A stretch of DNA of 64,000 bases from Sipunculus nudus. Lineage: Eukaryota > Annelida > Sipuncula > Golfingiida > Sipunculidae. The notes below the pieces were generated by a model, which ran no database searches, was not told the origin of the DNA, and was given only the letters and a program-made list of their open reading frames with translations. Location: the NCBI GenBank assembly GCA_026874595.1, contig CM049308.1, positions 14,095,501 to 14,159,500 on the forward strand, in the 5' to 3' direction. The translations under genes were made by a program, and so were the position numbers. How positions within the stretch are numbered: position 1 is the first letter of the stretch; each line of letters opens with the position of its first letter. Of this stretch, positions 23,828 through 35,405 are shown in pieces.

Positions 23828-26800
23828 TAATTAAGAATTTATAAAAGAAAGATAAATACATCTTCATTTGAAAGATTGTCCTTTGTGCCTTTAACAGTTA
23901 TCAAAAAGTGAAGGCTATCTTTCATTTTAATTATCATTAAATAATTTTAAGAATGTAAGTTAAAAACAAACAAACAAATACTTTGATTGTTAACTAGGAT
24001 CTTGATATGGAAACCAACATTTCCTTCAAAGAGAATTTTTGCATGGCTTTAAAAAAAGTCGAAAATATTACTGTACAGGCAAATCAGTAGACTGTTGCCA
24101 GTGAGTTTGCTGTATATGTGGGGTTCCCTTTCGAGTGACAGTTAATATTTCTTAGTTGAACAGCCGGAAGAGCAAAGGGACTAATGATGGATTAATAGTA
24201 TGTTGCAGACAACCGGCCAAGCACTATGATCCAGGAAAATTTCACAACACATTTTGTGGTTTCTCTTGGTTTGAATTTTGAGCATGTATATTTTGTGGAA
24301 GGCTGTTTCCTTTCATGTCTTTATAATTCTATGATATCAGTTTTCCTTTTACATCACTATAATTTTGTGGAGCCTTTAGCAAAAAAAAATCCATAATAAT
24401 TAACTGCTTATGAAAATTTCCTGGTCGCAGTATTGGTCTGCAGTTAAAAAAAGTACCAATTGTTCTGCTGTTATACATAAATTCCTTTGGTAATTGAGCC
24501 AGTGGTCGTGTAAAAAAGCCTACTTTTGAAAAATCAATGATAAGCCTGTTGAGGTAATATAAAACACGGTATCTAGATATAAAGATAATGAGTTAAGTCG
24601 TTTTTGCCGCAGCATGGCTGTCTGACTTAGCGGGGAGTTAACAGGTTGAGCCATGTCCTGACCAGTTAGGTGCATTCATAAGGGAATTGTTTGTCTAGGG
24701 AAACAGTGGGCTACAGAATTGTTTGACTAGCAGGAGCTGATCTCAAATTGTCCTGTTAATAATGTTGCATGGTTGCTAGGCAACAGTGGGTAGATGCAAT
24801 AACTAGGTAAGACAAACATTAGGAATTGTACAAAAGTGTAAGGATGCCGAGTTATAATATGGTAAAATGGAGATATATTATATTAGTGAAAAACAATCTT
24901 AAATTGTAGCATTTTATGCCAAAGGTAATATTGGTCCAAAGTAATTTTTCAGTTTTATTGAATTATTTAATTGTGACTGAACTCTAAAATATTCAGCATG
25001 GTTGTGCATCCATAACCAAGACATCTTATCATTGTAAAAGAGAAATTTTATTAAATAAAATTCACAAAAATAATAGCTGAAAAAATATAATGGTGAATGC
25101 AAAACTTGAGTTTCATATCAATATGAGAAAATAATTAAAAAATAGTATGTAGACAAATAATACTAAAAAATAATTATGTGGTAATTATTAAGAACTATTT
25201 AAATAGGTGATCTGATGACAAAGCGCTGGCTTATTAGGTTTGTACATAAAATTCTACAGGTCCACTAGCAGACCTGTATTCCAATATAATATGACCTAAT
25301 CTTTACTTATTCTTTGTTCATTAAGACATAAAAATGAAAGTCAGAGGGCATCTTTTTATTCATGTATAATTGTAAAATGTCCCATAAAAATTACAAACAT
25401 AATTTAAAAAAAAATACCTTATAAAGGATTGATCAGTTATCTAAATGGTGTACTAATTAGGTTTAATTTCACAATTATATTACATGTAAACAATTATAAA
25501 CCCCAAAAAGCTTCATTTAAGTAGTTTTAGAATATTTCAACTTAATAAATTTCTGTGCCATTTAAATACATAACCATTCTGTATATCACCACTGACACTG
25601 AACACCTTTTGAAATTGCGTAATATCATGGTAAATGTCTACACCTGATAGCTTGCATGTGTAAATAAGTGGCTCCAAAACACAGAAATGTTTATCCACTG
25701 ATTATGTTTCAGTAAACAAATTCGGTCTATCAGTTTTGAATTACATTCCATACATTTTTATCTCAGTCTTCTTTCTAAGGAAATATGGTATGTATCAACG
25801 GTTTCCATACAAGGCAGTATGGTAATACTGATTTAATAAGGTTAACAATTTGTTTTGGGCTTTGTTGGAAAAAAAAAAAAACACATGGAATGTTGAGATT
25901 CATTTTGGGTAAAATACACACATTGTGCACTTATTAAAATGCACAAATGCACATCATACACTTTATGGAAAAGCACATTTTCATTGCACATGGTTTGGAG
26001 AATGCACATGTACTTGAAGGGAAATGCACACGATCTCTGTACTCCACTTCCATTTTGAATCAGCTTTAAATGACAGTGAAGTTCACAAGGTCATTTAAAT
26101 ATGATAAAAGGTAAAATAATGAATATGACACGTAACAACTGCAGGTTCACCACTTGCAAATAAGCTTATCATATTACAAGTATGTTTAGAATGAACTAAC
26201 TGCAAAAAAAAATAATTTACCTATCCCTTGTTAACTCTACTAATGTAAACTGCTAGACTGGATTGCTAGAGATGAACATTAACAGCTGAGAAACAGATCA
26301 GAAGACCTGCAACCTACAGCAAAGTGACTGTGACACAATATTGCACCAGTAAGCTGAAGTGAGCATTGAAGATGGGGTACAAAATGTCCGCAAAGGACAC
26401 TAAGAGAAAGAATGTAGCAGAAAAAGGGTGACAGGAGGGGTTAGGGAGATTAAATCAAACTTATTTTAGCTCATTAGCAACTTCTTCACGGGCCCCATTG
26501 CAGATATTGTGACAAGTCTTGTGACAACATAAACCATGTAGAGGGTGCCTAGCAGGTCAGAGAAATGACTGATCATATAATTATTGTCAATCACCTATAT
26601 TTTTACCAAACTTCCAAGTAGTGATTTATTCAAATATATTTATTGCCTGTGTCTGCCCATGCATAAATCTCTGTGGTGTTTATTTTACACAAAGATGTAT
26701 TTTGAATCAACATTAAGAGACAGTAAAGAACAGAAGAAGAAGTTCTAATGACAAAACCTTCTGCCAAACAGCAGATAAATGCTTGAATTTTAGTGTATAT

Positions 26801-28231
26801 TTATGGTATATTGTAAAGGCATTTATTCTTTGTGAGAATATTTGAGATCACACAAATTGACATTGTCATGCAAGGATTTACAGGCTGCTATGAGTTTACC
26901 TCGCGGGCCATTGTTTGCTCACTCCTGGATAAGCATCACATGAGACATAAATACAAGAGATAAGAGCTTTATATTCACTTATATGAGAGCTTTGCCTGCT
27001 TAGATTGTAAGTACGTTTCTGTGTTAAACTGTTCTCCATTCATGGTGCATTTAATCTTGCTTTGTTGAGCCAGTAGACCCAGGATAAAAAGTTGTCTGCA
27101 GTCAAGTAATCAATAATATACAAGTCTAGAAGAATTACTTGATTGACCACAATGTACAACAAAACATAAAGTGATTCCAAGAATCATTCATACAAAATGA
27201 TTAATGAATAAACATCTGCCCGCAGTTAAGACAAAGTGATCTACTGATTGGTTGATTTATTATATTCAAGCCAAATATACAAGAAACAAATCTAGAGCTA
27301 CATGTGTTATACTTTTCTGAAAAAAATGTATCCACAAGTAGGAACTGAGTGTCAGACATATCAATTTTGATTTTGAGTGGGAACTATGATAAACTGCTCT
27401 GTTGAATTGGATATATTCAAATTGAGATCTTCTTTGATAATTTTTTAAACAAATATTTTAGAAAACAATGCGATATGTGGCAGAAACATCAATTTGAACT
27501 TTAGTAGAAATTTATGATAAGCTGCCATGTCAAAGAAGTCTGTATATCAGAAAACAAAACCTCTTTTTTGCAAGCTAATGTACCATAATACAAGAGCTTT
27601 GTGCTAGAAACATCAATTGTAATGTCAAGTAGACAAGCCCGATAAGTCGCCCCGTTGAAATCCTAAGTGAAACATGACTCCTTGGTCGGTGGGAGAAATT
27701 GGACGCACCTTGCCCTGAAACAGTCTTACTCTTAGAAGACCTAGATCAGTTTCTGTTTGCCTGACTGGCAGTGTCTAGACCTCTTATATTCATGGAGCTG
27801 GCCTTGTGTCCTGGCCAGCCAGTCGACTGACAATTGATCCTGCATATTCAGCCATGAGAGACTTCCACTTGAAGTGGTCTACTACAAAAATTGCACAGGC
27901 AACAATGACACAGACAGTAAATGGACAGAAAATAACATAATCAGAAGTCCCACAGACAAAATGGGACAAACGAAACTCTTTTTGCTGGAAATGGCACAAA
28001 CAAATTTTGCAGCTAAATAACAACTGTAATGGAGCTGTTTGTGCATACTTTCAAAACTGTTTCATTAATTTTTTTCTTTTCAGCTGACTGTGTTAAATGT
28101 CGTTATATACTTTGCAAAGTTTGTATATCATTTGAAAAATAATCCATATTACATATACTGATTCTTTTGTTACATAATAATGTAGGCTTGGAAAGTACAT
28201 TTTGGTTCGGGGGTTAGAAATTCCTTGTTTT
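23828..28231. other. Large intron, mostly AT-rich and unremarkable
   Basis: No exon is supported. The segment at about 24560-24790 is more complex and carries an X-box-like palindrome (listed separately). At 25915-26030 the word GCACA and its relatives recur in a loose local repeat. The stretch at about 27640-28020 is moderately GC-rich without a recognisable product. Confidence 0.4.
24771..24784. promoter_or_regulatory. RFX X-box-like palindrome
   Basis: The 14 bases GGTTGCTAGGCAAC contain two inverted half sites (GTTGC and GCAAC) around a short centre. This is the canonical form of the site bound by RFX factors, which control ciliary and other genes. It sits inside a large intron in a locally less AT-rich, repeat-free stretch (24560-24790). 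Binding is inferred from the motif only. Confidence 0.45.
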
Positions 28232-28424
28232 CATATAATATAATATAATATAATTTATTCACTTAATACCGGGCCACCTTCCAACACTCAGTGTTGCCCA
28301 GGGGTGCCATACAAAAACATGAATCATTTAAGTTAAAATATAAAATAAGAGATAAATAAAAAATAAAAGTACTAAAAAAGCATGAGAGTTGACTAAGATA
28401 ATTAAACATCTGTAAGTAGTGAAA

Positions 28425-29153
28425 CTATTGTCTAATTATATGCAAAGCTAAAAAGATTTGTCTTAGTTTCTTCTTGAAAGCGTCATATGTCGAGTCACAC
28501 ATTATTAGGACCATAGGCAACTGATTCCATAACTTTGATGCAGCGACTGCAAAGGATCGGTCTCCATAAAATCTAGTTCTGTAGGCTGGTTGCTGCAGGA
28601 GTAGCTGGCTGTTTGATCGGAGACTTCTTGATGGCACATATGGGGACACAAGCTCGGACAAATATGCAGGGGCTAAACCATTCACACATTGATAAGTTAG
28701 ACACAAAGCCTTGAAATTGACCTCATGCTTAACAGGAAGCCAGTGAAGATTTCTCAGAATTCCTGAGATGCTGCCACGCATACTCTTCCTGGTGACTATC
28801 CGAGCTGCACAGTTCTGAAAGCGCTGCAGTTTAGCGATCTGCGCAGCTGGTACATTCAGAAGGAGCGAGTTGCAGCTATCAAGCCTTGTTGAGATAAAGT
28901 TAAAGGCATGTATCAATCGTTCTGTGGCATCACGTGAAAGCATGTGCCTTACTGCCGCAATGTTATGGAGATGGAAATAGCATGTTTTGCAGATGTAATG
29001 AACATGCTCTTCCATTGTTGCAGCCTGGTCCAACATTGATCCCAAGTTCCTGATGCTGGGGCTAGCAAAGACAGTTTTGGCCCTAACACAAAGGGCTGGA
29101 ATGTCAACTCTTGTTCTGAGACGGGGTGATGTTAGCACCATGAGTTCTGTCAA
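28425..29153 (-). pseudogene. LINE reverse transcriptase C-terminal part
   Basis: An open frame of 242 codons covers the region after the catalytic palm. It shows the features that recur in CR1/L2-like elements: LGSMLDQAATMEEHV, the stretch LHWLPVKHEVNFKALCLTYQ, NGLAPAYLSELVSPY and the SKLWNQLP motif. It is intact to its stop but is out of frame with the upstream part (29104-29519). The original frame was broken near 29150-29165. It is not functional. Confidence 0.85.
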
Positions 29154-29519
29154 TGCCGTTTAGTTTGAGCTTATTCACAACCATCCATGCATTAAGATCA
29201 GCAATGCACCGCTGTACAGCGGCCATTGAGTGGTCAATGGTGGGTGAGGTATGGAAGTTGAAGGTCATAGCTGGCTGATCATCATTTACATATAGATGAA
29301 TGAGGAGACCATGTAGAGTGACAATGTCACAGATAGGAGCAGTGTACATGGAAAAAAGAATGGGGCCAAGCACTGACCCCCGGGGGATGCCGTGACACAC
29401 ATCTAGGGCAATCAAGGTCTCACCTCTGCCAACCATTCCAGGACCTTGCCTTTTATGCTGTACCTGAGACAGAGCCTATCAAGCAGAATTGAATTGGAGA
29501 TGCTATCAAATGCAGCAAA
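29104..29519 (-). pseudogene. LINE reverse transcriptase palm fragment
   Basis: The reading starts AAFDSISNSILLDRL at the truncation and passes through GIPRGSVLGPILFSMY, the conserved box before the catalytic site. It then reaches YVNDD where the family has Y-A-D-D. Loss of the first Asp of the pair would inactivate the polymerase. The frame then continues with LNAWMVVNKLKLN and ends in the wrong phase, which marks the frameshift into the next fragment. Confidence 0.8.
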
Positions 29520-29910
29520 CATGCAGGTTCAACAATAAAAGAATCACACCTTTAAATATTATATGTAACATATCTGAATTTAAGATCTCTTAAGACAGGC
29601 ATTTAAATTATTGTTTTAGTGTTCAACATTTTTTGTAAGGTGTGATTGAATGTGAGATTTGACAAAAGTTAAAATGTGACAAGAAATCAATATATATCTG
29701 TTGTGTACTTAAGCTGGATAGCCCAAGTAGCTATTTATTTAATTGAGAATATGGCCTGATATTACCCTTATTATCTGTTAATTGGATCAGTTCCAATTAA
29801 TAGGTGGGACATAGTTAGGGCCCCGCTTGACAAGCGGTGCCCAATAGTGATCACCGTGTCTGTCCTTCCATCCATCCCTCCTTCTGTCAGTGACACTTTC
29901 TTTCGCGCGC

Positions 29911-31132
29911 GATAACTCAACGACAACCTAATGCGGCTTTCCCAAAGTCACAGGGGTGATTGGTACCTATGAGGGCTCCAGACCTATGGAATTACAGACC
30001 TGTCGGAATTCCAACATGGCCGCCACAGCCAGATTGCTGTTTTTTCTTTCGTGCGTGATAACTCAACAACAACCTACTGCAGCTTTCCCAAATTCACGGG
30101 AATGATTGGTACCTATGAGGGCTCTAGACCTAATTGAATTACAGACATGTGGGTATTTCCAGTATGGCAGCCACAGCAAGATTGCTGATTTTCTTTCACG
30201 CGCGATAACTCAACAAAAAACTTATGCAGCTTTCCAAAATTCACAGGGATGATTTGTACCAATGAGGGCTCTAGACCTAATGAATTACAGACATGTCGGA
30301 ATTCCAATATGGCTGCCACAGCCCGATCGCTCTTTTTCTTTCACGCGCGATAACTCAACAACAACCTTCTACGGCTTTCCCAAATTTACAAGGATGATTG
30401 GTACCTGTAAGGGCTTCAGACCTGGAAAATTACACACCTGTTGGATTTCCAATATGGCCGCCACAGCCAGATCGCTGAATTTTCTTTTGTGCGCAATAAC
30501 TCAACAACAAACTACTGCAGCTTTACAAATTTCACAGGGATGATTTGAACCAATGATGGCTCCAGACCTAATGAATTACAGACATGTCGGAATTCCAATA
30601 TGGCTGCCACAGCCCGATAGCTCTTTTTCTTTCGCGCGCGATAACTCAACAACAACCTACTGCAGCTTTCCCAAATTCACAGGAATGATTGGTACCTATG
30701 AGGGCTCTAGACCTTATTGAATTATAGACCTGTGGGAATTCCAATATGGCCACCATAGCCCGATCACTCTTTTTTCTTTCGCACGCGATAACTCAACAGC
30801 AGCCTACTACGGCTTTCCCAAATTTACAAGGATGATTGGTACCTGTAAGGGCTTCAGACCTGGAAAATTACAGACCTGTTGGATTTCCAATATGGCCGCC
30901 ACAGCCAGATCGCTGAATTTCTTTTGTTTGCAATAACTCAACAACAAACTACTGCAGCTTTACAAATTTCACAGGGATGATTGGTACCTATGAGGGCTCC
31001 AGACCTATTGAATTACAGACATGTTGGAATTCCAATATGGCTGCCACAGCCTGATCGTTGTTTTCTTTTGCATGCGATAACTCAACAACAACCTATTGCA
31101 GCTTTCCCAAATTCACAGGGATGATTGGTACC
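29911..31132. repeat. Nine units of a 146-bp tandem repeat
   Basis: The phrase GATAACTCAAC, or a one-base variant, recurs at about 29911, 30057, 30204, 30349, 30494, 30640, 30787, 30932 and 31075, with intervals of 143-147 bp. Two subtypes alternate: units with TACAAGGATGATTGGTACC, CTGTAAGG and AGACCTGGAAAATTAC at about 30370 and 30810, against the common type. This suggests past duplication of a two- or three-unit block. Two further units follow the insertion at about 35510 and 35650. Confidence 0.9.
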
Positions 31133-31149
31133 TACCCTTACCAAAAATT

Positions 31150-31530
31150 TTTATAAGTGCCATATATGTGAAAGTTATATGGCACATATAAGGCACATAT
31201 ATGTGCCATATATGTCCCTTATATCCAACCTTATAACTCCCATATATGTCACATATATGTCCGGTATATGGATTTTATATGCAAATTAGGTAGGAGCCTT
31301 ATATGTCACATATATGGGCCTTATATGTCACTTATAAGGCTTCCACATATAGGTCCCCTATAACTCCCATATATGTCCCATATATGTCCCTTATAACTCC
31401 CATATATGTCCCATATATGTGCCTTATAACTCACATATATGTGCCTTATAACTCCCATATATGTGACATATATGAGCCTTATAAGTGCCATATATGTCCC
31501 TTATAAGTGACATATAACTCACATATAAGT
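31150..31530. repeat. Left array of CATATATG/CTTATAA units
   Basis: About twenty irregular units mix CATATATGT, GTGCCTTATAA and CCCTTATAACTCC. The inverted counterpart lies at about 35085-35405. The Tyr/Ile-rich open frames here are translations of the repeat. Confidence 0.85.
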
Positions 31531-31808
31531 CAGTGTATGCACCTTCTGTACTGTTTGTCAATAGCTCAGTTACTGTCTGTTGTATGTTCTGTTTTGAAAG
31601 GTGTTTACTCTTTTTTTTATTCCACAAGGAATTACGGTAGATGATAGAAATTAAGGTTTGTGTGTGTGTGGTGAGCTTCCTGCACTGTGCAATTCCTTGA
31701 AATCAATGCTGGCCTGCAGTCACACTGGGGGTCATCAACTTCACACAGTCATATGGACGCAAACACATGAAACATAAAAGTAAGAAAATACAAGAGCCAA
31801 AATTAATG

Positions 31809-31814
31809 TTTATT
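31809..31814 (-). promoter_or_regulatory. Poly(A) signal AATAAA (minus strand)
   Basis: A minus-strand AATAAA lies about 83 bases after the stop of the candidate terminal exon at 31897-31971. This is consistent with the 3' end of a transcript. Confidence 0.45.
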
Positions 31815-31896
31815 TACACATTTGTAAACTGAAAATAATATTTTCATAAGATTTTTAAAACTCCCTGGTTCAGTCAGATTTGAGAGTGTTGTCCTT

Positions 31897-31971
31897 TTAG
31901 AGAATGAAGGCTGGAAGGAAATATACACCCTTGCCACACTCTAAATCCTTTTCAGTCCCCTCCTGTTTGAC
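31897..31971 (-). CDS. Candidate terminal exon inside the TA element
   Basis: On the minus strand, a tttgtttttgcag acceptor is followed by 24 codons (VKQEGTEKDLECGKGVYFL, then PAFIL) and a TAA stop. A poly(A) signal lies a little downstream. The phase is zero and matches the exon at 32113-32202. I do not recognise the product. It could be the 3' end of a gene carried by the transposon, or a captured host fragment. Confidence 0.45.
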   Translation of the reverse strand, partial: VKQEGTEKDLECGKGVYFLPAFIL

Positions 31972-32112
31972 CTGCAAAAACAAATTTTACCAGTCTAAGT
32001 ATACACATATAGTCATTATTGCTAACATTAATTATTTTATTAAATAAGTTTAAAGAATATCTTTTGACATTGATGCTTAGTATTGCTTTTCTTAACATGT
32101 ATAGTAGTTTAC

Positions 32113-32202
32113 CTTATCTGGAGGCAACACACAAGTCGATAAAGGAAAAGAATTTATTTCACTGAAAGTACATCTGCTCTCTATGAAGGGGTTTTCAATG
32201 TT
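32113..32202 (-). CDS. Candidate internal exon inside the TA element
   Basis: A minus-strand segment of 90 nt sits between catattttcag and AAG/gtaaac. It is fully open for 30 codons: NIENPFIESRCTFSEINSF, then PLSTCVLPPDK. It splices in phase zero to the terminal exon at 31897-31971. There is no recognised domain. Two good splice sites, an open frame and an in-phase partner make chance less likely but do not exclude it. Confidence 0.45.
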
Positions 32203-32587
32203 CTGAAAATATGCCTGTTTAACATTTAGGATTATAAGTAAATACAGTTGGACTTCTCAATTACTAACACAGGAAGAGTTTTCCAGTTATACAGAGTATA
32301 TACAAACATTACAGATTATCAAATATACTGGTCACAGGACAGACACTGTGGCCTAAAGATGCTCATAGGTTCAAAAAGTAGGTTACTCAGTTGAAACAAT
32401 TTTAACATGTAAACAGTTTATAATAATATATTAATATCCCATATGCACAATAAATGTTAACCACCAAATTTGCACTTCAAATATGGTAAGTTCCAGCTAT
32501 TTGATAAAAAAAACTTACAATTCATAACATTTCCCATTTGCTAAAAGATTTAAATGTTACTTTATATGATTAACTGAATATGCTTAC

Positions 32588-32654
32588 CAGACAATTCTTG
32601 CAAGGGCTGGAGATATCTGGGCTCTCCTTTTACTTTCTGCACCATTTCTTCATA
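32588..32654 (-). CDS. Candidate internal exon, phase problem downstream
   Basis: A minus-strand segment of 67 nt lies between acttttccag and TCTG/gtaagc. Only one frame is open (YEEMVQKVKGEPRYLQPLQ, then ELS plus one base). Both splice sites are strong. Its one-base overhang does not match the phase-zero exon at 32113, so either an unseen small exon lies between them or the gene is broken. Confidence 0.38.
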
Positions 32655-32706
32655 CTGGAAAAGTAAAGAAACCATTACAAATCATAGAAACAAAGGTTGT
32701 TGGAAA

Positions 32707-32820
32707 TAAATAATTAAGAACATGGAGTCTTGCATATTTTGACATTTAAGTAGACAAATCGACTAAATAATTAAGAACATGGAGTCTTGCATATTTTGAC
32801 ATTTAAGTAGACAAATCGAC
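32707..32820. repeat. 57-bp direct duplication
   Basis: Two identical 57-bp copies beginning TAAATAATTAAGAACATGGA abut at 32763/32764. The identity implies a recent slippage or unequal exchange event. Confidence 0.92.
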
Positions 32821-34150
32821 TAAAACAGGGCCTCGCATCAATAATATTACTAAAACAGTACATCAATGATGTTCAAAATGACTTCTTGATCTTTTATGGT
32901 GAAATGGCACTACTACATGTACATGTAAAAAGAAATCATTCAAGGTGGACTAAAAATGCACTTTTGATTAACCTGTAAATTGAACCAGATTTGATTTCTC
33001 ATTGGGAATCAAAATAGTACCTAATTAAATCATCTGATCCTAAGTGAAACAAATTCCCAAATTATTATGATTTTTCTTTTGTAATGAAAGTGAATATGTC
33101 AGAAGAAACCTCAAATGAAAAAAAAAGTCAGAGGACCAAGCCCATTAAAGTTAAAGTGCTCATGACCTTTAAAAGGGTGTTCTTGACCTTCTGATGTCAA
33201 ATTCAGATTAAATTCATACATATGATTATGAATGGTTTGTGGTTTGTTATGAAACATACTGTGTTATGTATCAAATTGTTAATAAATTGGTGTTTACAGT
33301 ATATGTAAATGACATGTAGAAGGGCATATTATGAAATTAAAGCTTAATTTAGGAGTTTTTGTGTGATAGACTCCAATAGTAAAAAATATTTGATTAATTT
33401 TTTAGATTAGTTGAAATGTTTTGGTTGAGTACAGCAAACCTGTCTTCAATTTTATAAAAAAAAAGCATTCACCAAAATTGAGACAGTGGCTGTCAATTCA
33501 GCAATGACCAACAGTGTTTAATGTTTACTTTGCCTGAAAGAAAAAACTTATGAACATTGTATAATTAACAATTTTTAACCATATTATAACTTTTGGGCAC
33601 TCTAGCAAGACAAAAAATTCAGGTCAATTTGGAAAATGAAAAGGAACATCTTTACCTTGTAGCAGCTTTTTTTTTCATGACCCATAGTTCAGCTAAAAAA
33701 TAACATGGTCAATAGCCATAGGTTCAACAAATAAAATGGTAGTATGTGGTACTCATAGCATTTGTGTGCTGATTAAGCTTTATGTAGGTTAACTGATCAT
33801 CCCTTCACAGGTAGGGGACATTTAGAAATTACATCAATATGTAAACTTTGGGGCCTGCTGTTGACTCTTGATTTTTCCACACCAAATTGCAAATAGCATC
33901 ACTGAAAAGGATATGTTCTTAACTTCCTGTTGGTGCATTGAACATGCACATTGTCACTATAAAGGGGCAACAGCATCAGCTTTTTGTCAAAAATGTGTTA
34001 TTTTGAAAAAATGGGCCACCAAATAGGAAATGTTATCTTGAAACACACAAGTTCTGTTTTTTTCAGGGCAAACCAAGATAGGTGATGTCATCTTTATGCA
34101 ATCACTGGTTTACTATGCAAAAATAACTTAAATAATGCAAGATTACTCAC

Positions 34151-34230
34151 CAATGAGACATTTTTTAGCTGTACATTCCCCTTCTGCTTGAGCAGCTTGA
34201 CAAAGAACTTCTCTTCAAAGTGTGTACTCC
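34151..34230 (-). CDS. Weak candidate exon inside the TA element
   Basis: On the minus strand, 80 nt end at a good donor (TCATTG/gtgagt). One frame is open: STHFEEKFFVKLLKQKGNV, then QLKNVSL. It ends in phase zero, which would fit the start of the exon at 32588-32654. The acceptor (ccattaag) lacks a pyrimidine tract, so the 5' limit is uncertain. It may also be the remnant of a longer coding region. Confidence 0.3.
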
Positions 34231-35084
34231 CTTAATGGTTACCGGATGTTATCATTCAGATGTAAACTGACTCTGCATGCCTTTGTTGTGCACAGCCTGT
34301 ACAGTATTCATGTGACGTCACCACTATTCCAGGGCAGGGTACAGTAAGGTCAAAGGTCCATTGTAGAGAGAGCTTGTACAGCAAGCTTGTCTGCTGGGGG
34401 GGGGGGGGGGGTGTTACATATGTGAAATTTACTGATTAGAATGCTGGTTATTGTCACAATAAGAATGCAGATACTTATTTTTTTAAGTACCTATGCTTTA
34501 TCAATGCTGTTGATTTTCAATGGCAATATTTTAAAGCTGGAATGTGTGGGTGCTGAGCTGTTTCTAAAACCAATATGATATTAGGTTAATGCCTATGTAT
34601 TCCCATGATTGGTCAGTGGCACACTGTATCAATACCCTTTGTTCTGTATTTATGAAGTAGTTATCAATTGCAATTAGATGCTGTAGTGTTTTTATATACA
34701 CTACATTCAAAAAGAATTATTTTTTCTTATTAATAATTATCAAGGGCACAAATTATAACCAATGTGAAATATAGTCAAATTATTTTTTTGTATTGTGTTT
34801 TGAGTCAATGATGTTTTACTGCATGCATGATTACTATAGTTTACACCTCTTAATGTATAAATCAGATGAAAAAAAAATTATTTATAGTATTATTTTTCTA
34901 ATATACATAAAGTTCTGAGGAAGCTGGTTATTTTGATACCCATTTTAACATACTTCTTCAGTATTTATTATTCAATTATAATTCATTTTCTTAAAACCAT
35001 AATGGAGCTGGGACTTAGAAGTTTCTGCAGCATTTGTGTTCCCTTGGAAAATGTCTAAGTCCTATCTTATAGAACAGTAAGTTC

Positions 35085-35405
35085 ACAGTATATAAACTTA
35101 TAACTGACATATAACTGACATATAACTGACATATACAGAACCCCTTCACATTCAACTCCCTTATATCTCCCATACAAGTCACATATAAATGAAATGTACA
35201 GAATGGCCTCATGTGCAACTCCCTTATAAATGACATATAACAAACATACAACTCCCTTATAACTCACATATAACAATGCCTGACTAAACATATAGCTGCA
35301 ATATACATATAACTCACATACATAGTATTTATATGGGAAATATATGTCCCTTATAAGGGACATATAAGGCCCTTATAAGGGACATATAAGGCACATATAT
35401 GTGAG
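35085..35405. repeat. Right array of CTTATAA/CATATATG units
   Basis: Inverted counterpart of the array at 31150-31530. It is built from ACTGACATATAA, CTCCCTTATAA and AAGGGACATATAAGG words. It is less regular than the left array. Confidence 0.8.

Larger units (their letters stand above)
28232..29519 (-). mobile_element. 5'-truncated LINE of CR1/L2 type
   Basis: The minus strand holds the last part of a non-LTR retrotransposon: the reverse transcriptase from just before the substrate-binding region, the C-terminal domain, a short 3' UTR ending near 28255, and a tail of TATAA-type pentamers (28232-28256). The copy begins at about 29519 with AAFDSISNSILLDRL. The whole 5' half is absent, as is common for LINE insertions. 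I could not identify the target duplication. Confidence 0.85.

Noticed and set aside
32491-32512. Minus-strand 22-nt microexon candidate between 32113 and 32588
   Set aside because: The splice sites are acceptable, but including it gives a frame that stops in the next exon, so it does not repair the phase mismatch.
33632-33668. Minus-strand exon-like segment (tttttttag to AAG/gtaaag) in the TA element
   Set aside because: Its only open phase does not fit either neighbouring candidate exon, and it contains an A9 run. It is too short to support.
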